Source: Polyrhizophydium stewartii (lineage: Eukaryota; Chytridiomycota; Chytridiomycetes; Rhizophydiales). From it: a stretch of 11,788 bases of DNA. Both the position numbers and the translations under genes were made by a program. Within the stretch, counting starts at the first letter, position 1; each line of letters starts with the position of its first letter. The notes beneath the pieces are model-generated. The model did not search any database. It had not been told where the DNA came from and saw only the letters and a list, made by a program, of their open reading frames with translations. Below, one piece after another: positions 1 through 6,866 of the stretch. The stretch lies in the NCBI GenBank assembly GCA_027604665.1, contig JADGIZ010000563.1:1-11788 (forward strand), written 5' to 3'.

Positions 1-14
1 CACACACACACACA
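1..14. repeat. (CA)7 microsatellite at window edge
   Basis: Seven CA units start at the first base, followed by an imperfect CAGACAGAGACAC extension. It may continue beyond the window. Confidence 0.9.
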
Positions 15-212
15 GACAGAGACACTTGCTTTTTCTCAAGATCATCCATAGTCTTGCGATTGTCATCGCCTCCCGTGCTGCCTCGATGCGCTCAATCAAA
101 TTCACCTTTGTGTGTCTGCACATGCCACTTTTGCTGCCGCCCAAGAGCCGCTGGCATTTGTCTTTGTTCTTGCCCGCACGTCTCTGCTGCAATCTACTTT
201 CTGTGTATGCGA

Positions 213-237
213 GTGTGTGTGTGTGTGTATGTGTGTG
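213..237. repeat. (GT)n microsatellite, imperfect
   Basis: Eight GT units run from 213 to 228, then an AT interruption and three more GT units. It is complementary to the CA run at the left edge, so the two form a simple-sequence inverted pair about 200 bp apart. Confidence 0.85.
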
Positions 238-708
238 CAGATGTGCGCACATTGCTGCGAGGCGAAGCGGTGGAGCGAGACAAATGGCCTTGTCCGAGCA
301 GATCCCTGATCCGTTTTCAACTCTCTCTCTCCTATTCTTTCATTTTCTTTTGTTGCGTACTTGGATTCTCTTTCTTTTACCGTCTCTTGCCCCGTTTTCG
401 TTTTCTTTCTCTGTGCGTTGATTGACGACTCTTCCGCCCTCCAACCCTCAACCTTGCTTTCGACAGACCCACACACAAACAACCTTTCTTTTTAGTTTCG
501 TTTTCTTATGGTGGTGGTGGCGGCGGCGATTCACGCCAAAGGGCCGGGGTTTACTCGACTCGCAACAAAGCAGTCGGACCTGGTTTGATTTCGTGGCGGG
601 TGGGGAGAGTGTTTAGGGGGAGAATGTATGGATGGTGGTGGGTTTGGTTCGGGTTGGACGATAGGTCGACTGGTCTTGAAGAAACAGGCTCAGAGTTTTC
701 CCGCGCAG

Positions 709-1522
709 ATGGCATCGTTGAACATGGCCCTGCGACGGCATCAACAACACCCTCAGCATCAACAACAACGAGAACATCGACAACAGCGACACCGGCAGCA
801 AGAGCAGCCTCTGCGTGAATCCCGTGGACGACACCGACGGCGCGGCCCGGCACATGCATGCCTCGCGGCGAACGCCGCAGCGGCGCTTGCCGTGCTTGTT
901 GCCGCGCTGGATGTCGCGCCGATGGCCGCCGCCGCGTCGGCCACGGTGCAGCCCTCGCCGCGCGTTTTTGGGCTTGGATGGGCGCTCGCTGGGGCCGTGC
1001 TGCTTGCCGTCGTGCTCGGGGCGGCGTGCCTGTTCACCAGCCGCGGCGAGAACTCTGGGTGCGTGTGCCGTGTATCTGCGTGTGCCGTGTATCTGCGTGT
1101 GCCGTGTACTGTCTGTGTGTGAGTGCCTGTGTTGTGAGCGACTGACGATCTGCTCGCGGTGGTGGTCGCGTTGGTCGCAAAGGATGGTCATGGCGGCCGC
1201 CGCGGCCGTCTTCGCCGTCTACGTCCTTGCCCTCGGGCTCCCGCGCAAGGTGGCCGTCGGGTCGACATGGGTATCGCAAGACGAGGTGGGGAATCGAACG
1301 GACATGTGTGCGACACCGCGATCATTAGCTCATGATCTGTGCCATCTGCATGTGAGTCGGGATGAACACTGACGATGGCGCCTCCAAACCCAGGTCGATG
1401 CGACGCTGGCGCCGCGGGCGTTTCTGCTTGTTGTTGTGCTGCTCGCGGGTATTGCCGGCGTCGCATGCGTTGGCGTGTTCTATATTGCGATGCCGGTTTA
1501 CGCCATCAAGCCGTCCGAATAG
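709..1522 (+). CDS. Unrecognised multi-pass membrane protein, 5' end unresolved
   Basis: The 3' half is well supported. An exon ends at 1058 (hydrophobic helix at about 964-1035), followed by an intron 1059-1182, an exon 1183-1270 (helix at about 1184-1240), an intron 1271-1393, and an exon 1394-1522 (helix at about 1418-1504) that ends in TAG. Both junctions keep frame. The C-terminus is a long Val/Ala/Leu-rich helix followed by a short IKPSE tail. Upstream of 950 the frame is unclear. From 728 to 847 the coding-like frame, with nearly every third base G or C, encodes an Asn/Ser/Asp-rich stretch bounded by two cysteines, with one NNT glycosylation sequon. This frame is closed by TGA at 719-721 and does not match the frame of the helix exon. 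An intron from 824 (or 815) to 951 would restore frame in phase 0; an indel is the alternative. The start at 709 is a placeholder. Three or four transmembrane segments suggest a small plasma-membrane or endomembrane protein; I do not recognise the family. Confidence 0.5.
1065..1110 (+). repeat. 17-bp tandem repeat inside intron 1059-1182
   Basis: The unit GTGCCGTGTATCTGCGT is present twice perfectly (1065-1081 and 1082-1098), with a third partial copy from 1099 diverging after about 10 bases. It begins six bases after the donor GTGCGT and fills the 5' half of the intron. Each unit ends in CTGCGT, one base from the donor hexamer. Confidence 0.85.
1320..1337. repeat. Short perfect inverted repeat in intron 1271-1393
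   Basis: GATCAT (1320-1325) and ATGATC (1332-1337) flank a six-base spacer and could form a 6-bp hairpin in the intron. No function is evident. Confidence 0.6.
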
Positions 1523-1647
1523 CATTGCCGATGTCCGCACACACCGAGCCATGCACACGCACTCGCATCTGCAGCAGTCCTTGATCCATCACAATGATCC
1601 ATAAACCCGCGCAATCAAGATCTTATATTCACCCAGCGCATTCTACG

Positions 1648-4311
1648 TCACAGTTGCCTGCGCCGGACCGCCCGACCGCGGCCCGAGCGAACAGGCTGCC
1701 ACCGCCGCCACGGGCTATCCGGCTCCATCTCGTCGCGCCGCAGGAGCGGCGGAAGCGGCGGATCCTCGCTGCCGGGGTAGTCGACAAAGTCGGGCCACAC
1801 GCGCATGCGCCGATCGCGCATCTCCTTGGCCGCCATGCGAAACACATCGTCGTTGTGCGCGACAACGCTGAGCGCCTCGTACACGTGCGTCGGCGTGTAG
1901 ATGCCTGCGTCGCGCATGGCGTGGACCCATGCGATCGCTGCCGCGTAGCACCGCGCGCTGAGGCACAGCATGACGAACCGCACGTGCACGGCCGGGTCGC
2001 GGAACGTGGGCACGCGCGGCCTGGCCGGCAAAGTCGTTGCTGCTGCGGCCACCGCCGATATTGTCGATCTCGTCTCCGACGCCCCTGACGACGACGACGA
2101 CGACGGCAGCGCATTCTCGCCGTCAGAGTCGGCAGCCTCCAAGCGTCTGAGCGCCGCATGCAGCAATGCATGGTGCGCCATGAGCCCGCGCATCGCCGAC
2201 TCTGCCCGCCGCGAGATGCGCTGCGTCACGGCTGCCGTGATGCGCTCCCAGTGCAGGTCGTCAACCGACACGTCCGCGCGCGCCGCGCTGCCGGCCACGT
2301 CCGTGCCGAGATGGGCGGCCAGCGCCCACTCGACCGCACGCGCCTCGTCCCACAGCGTCCACACGCCCTCGGCCAGGTCCGACCCAGCGGGCGTGCGCGC
2401 AAGCCGCATCGCGCTGGCGAACATGGCCAGCGTGCGCCGAGACGGTTCGATGCGCGACAGCAGGTCAATCACCATCTCGTGCTGCTGCAACAGGTCGTGC
2501 TCCGCGGCCCGCGCGCTTGCCTCGTCCTCTCTGTCGCTGGCAGTCAGATCTTCGCCCTCCCAGTGCCCCAGCGTCGCGATCGCCAGCTCCAGCGCGCGCT
2601 CCGGCATCTGCGCGCCGGCCTGGTTGAGCGCCGACACGACATGCTTGCACGCCGACACGGCCTGCAGCTCATGCAGCAGCTCAAACATATGAACGACCGT
2701 GTCAGGTGGCGCATGGAGCCCGCGTATTTGATCGGGCTGCTTCTCCTGGTGCATGTCACTTTCAATGCCGTCCCTGCTGCGGCTTGCGCGGCTGCCTGGA
2801 TCCGCCTCGCGCAAGGCGGCATCACCGCGCCGCCGGCTCTGCATCAGCAGGAACGCGTCAAGCAGCTCGATCTGCACGCGCAGTACGGCAACCGTCCCTG
2901 CGCGATCCCGCCGCTCACGCAGCGCGAGCGACAGAACGCGCAGAAACGGCGTAAACGACGGGTACCGATCGACATGCACATCATCGGCGCGTGCCGACGC
3001 ATGCACATGCGCGCCGGCAAACCGCTGGTCCTCGTCAAACGCACGGGCGGCAAGCATGGCCCACCGGCGGCTGCGCTCGACCACGTCCGCGGCCAGCGCG
3101 GCGTCCAGCGCCCCCGCGCGGTCGAGCGCCCACACAATCAGCTCCGACTCGGCCTCGGACGGCGCCAGCCCGCACAGCGCCATGTCGTCGACGATGGCCG
3201 CGATGCGGTCCACGCAATCCGACGGAGTGAGCTCGGCGCGCGCCGCATGGCGGAGCAGCAGCGTGAACACTCCGCGCGGCACGTGGTGCAGCCCGCGCGT
3301 GTCCAGCGTCAGCGCCTTGTACTGCCGCCAGACGGCCTCGCCTTGGTCGTGCGTGGTTTCTGCTGTCGTTGTGTTGGTGGTTGCTTTGGTGGTCGTCGTG
3401 GTTGCAGACACCTGCAACTCCTGGATCTGCTGCCGCAGCTGCTGCGCCAGCCGCGTCATCTCGTCCGGCATCTTGACGTCGAGATCCAGATCGTCGATAA
3501 AGTGCATCTCGAGCAGCGTCGGCGGCAGCAGGTGTGGTTGCTCCACCGCTGGCAGATGCTGGCTTTCGGCCTCGGATGATGATTTCGCCTCGATGCTGCC
3601 GCTAGTTGGCGGCAGCAGGTGTTCCCCCCTCTCAGCATGCGCCGGAAGCGCATCTGCCTTTGTGGCAGAACTCGAGCTGCCGTCAAGCAGCCACTCCGAC
3701 AAGCCGTTGTACACGTCTGACGCCTTGGGCGTGCTAATGGCCTTGGCCACTCTGGGTCGTTCGGCGGCATCCCTGGGCGGAAGTCGCTGGGCAGCAAGCG
3801 CGTATTGGGACGCAACCAGAGCCGCGCGCTCCGCATCCTGCTGCATCCTCTGCTGCATCAGCCGAACCTGGTCGAGCTGCTCCTGCTTCTGCTGTTTTTG
3901 TTGCGTCTGAGCAACCGAGTTGGCGAGCGGCCGAGGGTTGGTCGAGCTGACGAGCACGGCGACCCGCCGCCGCGGCTGAACAGATCGGTCCTCGTCCGGC
4001 TGTGTCCCGCTCCGCCCAACCGCGACGCCCTCTGCTTTGGGCGGTGCATGCGGGTCCGCCCGTGCTGCCCTCGCACTCGATGAAGACCGCCGCGCCGCCG
4101 CCAGCTGTGTCGCCTTCAGCAGCGCTGTTGCTCGAACTCGTCCCGGCTTCGTGCATAGCCGCAACACGCCCGCGGGTTCTAGGCCGGCCCATACTGCTGG
4201 GTCTGATTCTGCCGTGGCTGCCGACGCTACCGCCGCAAGTGCTGGCGCCCGCGCGGGGCGTGCGGCTGCGGCTCGAGAGGCCGCGCGTGTCGCCAACCGG
4301 CCGCCGTGCAT
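1648..4311 (-). CDS. PPR-like mitochondrial protein, 887 aa
   Basis: This is a single long intronless frame. I start it at the ATG whose complement lies at 4309-4311; the nine codons upstream begin with TTG. The first 45 or so residues are rich in Ala, Arg and Ser with almost no acidic residue, as in a mitochondrial presequence. Residues about 132-177 are Gln-rich and probably coiled coil. The rest is mainly helical. Near the C-terminus, about residues 770-845, two consecutive helix-turn-helix units resemble pentatricopeptide repeats (one ends WVHAMRDAGI, the next KEMRDRRMRV followed by WPDF). PPR proteins bind organellar RNA and act in its processing, stability or translation; applying that here is inference, because the repeats are degenerate and I cannot name an orthologue. 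The gene is convergent with the membrane-protein gene (125 bp between stops) and divergent from CDK20. Helical repeats of another type (TPR-like) are the main alternative. Confidence 0.6.
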   Translation of the reverse strand: MHGGRLATRAASRAAAARPARAPALAAVASAATAESDPAVWAGLEPAGVLRLCTKPGRVRATALLKATQLAAARRSSSSARAARADPHAPPKAEGVAVGRSGTQPDEDRSVQPRRRVAVLVSSTNPRPLANSVAQTQQKQQKQEQLDQVRLMQQRMQQDAERAALVASQYALAAQRLPPRDAAERPRVAKAISTPKASDVYNGLSEWLLDGSSSSATKADALPAHAERGEHLLPPTSGSIEAKSSSEAESQHLPAVEQPHLLPPTLLEMHFIDDLDLDVKMPDEMTRLAQQLRQQIQELQVSATTTTTKATTNTTTAETTHDQGEAVWRQYKALTLDTRGLHHVPRGVFTLLLRHAARAELTPSDCVDRIAAIVDDMALCGLAPSEAESELIVWALDRAGALDAALAADVVERSRRWAMLAARAFDEDQRFAGAHVHASARADDVHVDRYPSFTPFLRVLSLALRERRDRAGTVAVLRVQIELLDAFLLMQSRRRGDAALREADPGSRASRSRDGIESDMHQEKQPDQIRGLHAPPDTVVHMFELLHELQAVSACKHVVSALNQAGAQMPERALELAIATLGHWEGEDLTASDREDEASARAAEHDLLQQHEMVIDLLSRIEPSRRTLAMFASAMRLARTPAGSDLAEGVWTLWDEARAVEWALAAHLGTDVAGSAARADVSVDDLHWERITAAVTQRISRRAESAMRGLMAHHALLHAALRRLEAADSDGENALPSSSSSSGASETRSTISAVAAAATTLPARPRVPTFRDPAVHVRFVMLCLSARCYAAAIAWVHAMRDAGIYTPTHVYEALSVVAHNDDVFRMAAKEMRDRRMRVWPDFVDYPGSEDPPLPPLLRRDEMEPDSPWRRWQPVRSGRGRAVRRRQL

Positions 4312-4339
4312 GGCCGCGGGCTTTGGCGAAAACTCCAAA
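4312..4339. promoter_or_regulatory. 28-bp divergent intergenic between PPR-like gene and CDK20
   Basis: Only 28 bp lie between the two start codons, so core promoter and 5' leader of each gene must extend into the other transcription unit, or at least one start is misplaced. The bases before the CDK20 ATG (CCAAAA, with A at -3) form a good eukaryotic start context. No TATA element is visible. Confidence 0.5.
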
Positions 4340-5788
4340 ATGGACCGGTATCGCAGTATCGAGAAGGTGGGTTGCGTGCCCGCGCTGCCCGTCCCCGCAC
4401 GCTGTTGGCGCTGTCACGCAGCGCATATCCCTGAAGCTGCTTCATTCTACATCTTCCTGGCCGTCTGTGTCAGCGCCCATGAGCAGCGCAGCGTCTGTCG
4501 CCGCGTATCTGACACTCGCCCAACCATCGCCAACACTGACGTCGCCGACAACACTGCGCCGCTGCTGCCGCACCGACGCGGACACTGCGCCAAGATTGGC
4601 GAGGGTGCCCACGGCGTGGTCCTAAAGGCCACGTTCATCGAGACCGGCGAGACCGTCGCGCTCAAAAAGGTGCCGCTGCGCAAGCTCGAGAGCGGAATCC
4701 CAAACACCATCGTCCGCGAGATCAAGGCGCTGCAGGAGATCGACCACGAGAACGTGCGGCTTCCCACGCTGCCCGCTGCCGCACAGCGCAGGATGCACCT
4801 GGAGAGCTGTTAACACGCCGCCGACGCTCCAAGGTCATCAAGTTGCGCGAGGTCTTCTCGTCCGGCACGGGCATCGTGCTCGTCATCGAGTACATGCTCA
4901 GCGACCTGGCCGAAGTGCTGCGCAACGCAACGCAGCCGCTGACCGAGGCGCAGACCAAGGCGTACATGCTGATGCTGCTCAAGGGCGTCGCATACTGCCA
5001 CAAAAACTCGATCATGCACCGCGACCTGAAGCCCGCAAACCTGCTCATCTCGCCCACGGGCGTGCTCAAGCTGGCTGACTTTGGCCTCGCGCGCGTGCAT
5101 TCGTGCGACGCCGACGGCAGGCCGTACAGCCACCAAGTCGCAACAAGGTGGTACCGCGCGCCGGAGCTGCTGTACGGCGCGCGCAAGTACGACACGGGCG
5201 TCGATCTATGGGCCGTGGGATGCATCTTTGGCGAGCTGCTCAACCACTCGCCACTGTTCCCCGGCCAGAACGACATTGATCAGCTGTACTGCGTCATCAG
5301 CATCCTGGGCACGCCGACAAAGGACACCTGGCCGGTGCGCTGCATGCGTGTGGTGGCGCATGGCTCTGGAGCTGATTTGTGGACTGCTCTCGCCATCGCG
5401 GCTGCGTGTGCAGGATCTCGAGTCCCTGCCGGACTACGGCAAGATCCAGTTCCAGGCGCTGCCGCCAGTGCAGCTCGAGAAGCTCTGCCCGGACGCATCG
5501 CCCGAGGCCGTGCGGCTGCTCAAGCGGTTTCTGGTTTATACAAGCCACCAGCGCATCCCCGCACACGAAGTGCGCCGATGCCTCCTCGATCGTATTGCGC
5601 AATAGGCACACTGACACGCCCATTCGCCCAAACAGGCGCTACTGGACCCATACTTTTTCAGCCGGCCGCTGCCGGCACACCACCTCGACCTGCCGATCCC
5701 AAGGAAGCAGCCGCGGGAGCAGTTTGACGTGGACAAGCCGCTCGATCTCGGCCTGTTTCTGGCCGCGCCGTCGCCCGTGGGACACTGA
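4340..5788 (+). CDS. CDK20: Cyclin-dependent kinase 20 (cell cycle-related kinase, CCRK)
   Basis: Five exons (4340-4366, 4595-4753, 4834-5334, 5414-5569, 5636-5788) join in phase 0 to give 331 residues; human CDK20 has 346. The product is a complete Ser/Thr kinase: IGEGAHG glycine loop at 10-16, catalytic Lys in VALKK (K33), HRD at 124-126, DFG at 144-146, activation-loop Thr in VATRWYRAPE (T166). The cyclin-facing helix reads PNTIVREIKALQE, not PSTAIRE. Several blocks are near-identical to CDK20: MLSDLAEV, DLKPANLLIS, THQVATRWY-type (here SHQVATRWY), RAPELLYGAR, SPLFPGQNDI, and the tail LPIP...FDVDKPL, which matches the FHVDRPL element of CDK20. In animals and Chlamydomonas (LF2) this kinase activates ICK/MAK-type kinases and limits cilium or flagellum length; it has also been described as a CDK activator. 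The introns are 228, 80, 79 and 66 nt. Identity is secure; cellular role here is inferred. Confidence 0.93.
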
Positions 5789-5806
5789 TGCGGCATCCCG
5801 TCTGGC

Positions 5807-5828
5807 TGCATGCATGCATGCATGCATG
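5807..5828. repeat. (GCAT)n self-complementary tract
   Basis: This 22-bp perfect run alternates TGCA and TGCATG between the convergent CDK20 and COQ10 stop codons. It is fully palindromic in both strands and could extrude or form a hairpin in RNA from either gene. Confidence 0.85.
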
Positions 5829-5919
5829 TGTTTGCGGGCGAGTGTGCAAAGAAACCGCTATTGCATTGTGGAGACAAGACATGCGCATGTGCAGATGCGC
5901 ATCGGGCAGTGGGATGGGG

Positions 5920-6681
5920 TCAGAGCTTGCGCGATGGCCGCGACGGGCGGCCGTAGATCTCGAGTGCACGGCGCTCGAACGCCGTGACCATCATCTTGGA
6001 CACCTCGTCCAGGAACAGCCCCGACGCCTGCGCATACAGCGCGTTGTTGAACTCGAACGCAACCGAAAAGTCGACCAGGCAGCTCCGCAGGTCCGTCTCC
6101 GAGAAGGGTCCCGAGGCGGGCGGCGATCCCGGCGGACCTGGGATGCGCAGCGCGGGCGGCACGGGCTGGAACCGCCATTCGTTGACGAGCGTCTTGAACA
6201 CCGACGAGTTGGACGCCACGGCGCGCACGAGCGTGGGATGCTCGCACGTCACGGTTGATGTGTATGCCTCGCTGAATGCCTGGAAGCCGATCGACAGCTC
6301 GGCGCGCATCGACAGCCGCGTGCCGGCGAGCTCGGGCTGCGCGGCCAGCTGCGCGGGCGTTGGTGCACCGGCCCGCGCGCCTGCGCCTGCGCCTGCCGCC
6401 CGAGTTGCGTGCCGCGAGAGCACCCGCGAGCCGACGCACCACGGCACGAAGCGCGAGTACTGGTCCACGTCGCTGACGAGTGCACACATCTGCGCGGCCG
6501 AGTAGCCCAGCACCCGCCGCTCGCGGTACTGCTGCACGCTGCTCTGCGGGCCGCTGTCGAACAGCGCCGTGAGGAACGTGCGCCGCGCGGCCACTGCCGC
6601 ATGCGCCGGCGCCCGCGCGCATGCCCCGGCGCCAGGCGTGGCGGCCGGAGCCAGCAGCGCAAGTGTCGCCCGCGATGCCAT
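5920..6681 (-). CDS. COQ10: Coenzyme Q-binding protein COQ10 (START/polyketide-cyclase fold)
   Basis: This intronless frame encodes 253 residues, close to human COQ10A/B and slightly longer than yeast Coq10. I start it at the ATG complementary to 6679-6681, because residues 1-35 (Ala/Arg/Thr-rich, ending [10 protein letters not shown]) form a good mitochondrial presequence and the upstream in-frame extension translates only repeats. The COQ10 domain spans about 51-243. Diagnostic blocks are [25 protein letters not shown] (69-82), [13 protein letters not shown] (130-142), [11 protein letters not shown] (161-171), [11 protein letters not shown] (201-211) and [17 protein letters not shown] (223-239). 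COQ10 proteins bind ubiquinone in a hydrophobic pocket on the matrix side of the inner membrane and are needed for efficient respiration and Q delivery. Two low-complexity insertions are unusual: an Ala/Gly-rich one at about 93-121 and a Pro/Gly/Ser-rich one at about 174-196. The gene is divergent from SPB1 and convergent with CDK20. Confidence 0.93.
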   Translation of the reverse strand: MASRATLALLAPAATPGAGACARAPAHAAVAARRTFLTALFDSGPQSSVQQYRERRVLGYSAAQMCALVSDVDQYSRFVPWCVGSRVLSRHATRAAGAGAGARAGAPTPAQLAAQPELAGTRLSMRAELSIGFQAFSEAYTSTVTCEHPTLVRAVASNSSVFKTLVNEWRFQPVPPALRIPGPPGSPPASGPFSETDLRSCLVDFSVAFEFNNALYAQASGLFLDEVSKMMVTAFERRALEIYGRPSRPSRKL

Positions 6682-6866
6682 GTGCCGGGCCAAATCCACG
6701 CCATGGCCATGGCGCGTCGTTTTGGGGCACGCCGTTTTTTTTTTCTTTTTGTCCCCACGAAGTCGGCGACAGCGACAGCGACAGCGACAGCGACGCCGAC
6801 ACCGCCCCACGCCGCCGCAGCGCACACCCGCACGCACGCAAGACACCCCCCGAACCACACGGCACC
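6682..6866. promoter_or_regulatory. Bidirectional COQ10/SPB1 promoter region with poly(dT) tract
   Basis: The 185 bp between the two start codons hold a T-tract (6735-6750: ten T, one C, five T) and a GACAGC hexamer array. Poly(dA:dT) tracts commonly disfavour nucleosomes in fungal promoters; that this one serves both genes is inference. No TATA box is obvious. Confidence 0.55.
6768..6800. repeat. GACAGC hexamer tandem array
   Basis: Four perfect GACAGC units are followed by GAC GCC GAC variants, within the divergent COQ10/SPB1 interval. Confidence 0.8.

Larger units (their letters stand above)
1..708. other. Gene-poor, low-complexity flank upstream of the first gene
   Basis: I see no convincing coding sequence here. 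The stretch has lower GC than the rest of the window and is built of simple sequence: a CA run at the left edge, a GT run near 213-237, and long pyrimidine-rich tracts at about 314-350, 364-414 and 484-507. All frames give repetitive, low-complexity peptides without domains. It may be the promoter and 5' leader of the gene that follows; pyrimidine-rich tracts are common in fungal promoters, which is inference here. An ATG at 508 opens a 26-codon frame ending at 588 and could be part of a first exon, but I could not join it in frame to the downstream exons. Confidence 0.6.

Noticed and set aside
102..482. 126-codon minus-strand open frame
   Set aside because: The peptide is low complexity (Thr-His repeats from the GT microsatellite, charged runs) with no domain or gene structure.
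1271..1360. tRNA-like sequence on the minus strand (a TTCGATTCC T-loop-like string near 1290)
   Set aside because: The T-stem mismatches at the second pair, and no acceptor, D or anticodon stem can be formed. It lies inside an intron.
2158..3579. Long plus-strand open frame (473 codons) antisense to the PPR-like gene, and another at 2753-3910
   Set aside because: GC-rich DNA has few stops in any frame. The translations are Arg/Ser/Ala-rich without domains, and the minus-strand frame has a presequence and helical repeats.
4312..4338. PPR-like protein starting at 4338 with MEFSPKPAA
   Set aside because: That codon is TTG on the coding strand; the first ATG in the frame is at 4311.
6682..6858. 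59-residue N-terminal extension of COQ10
   Set aside because: It would translate the T-tract as poly-Lys and the hexamer array as Arg/Cys repeats; the internal ATG at 6681 begins a good presequence.
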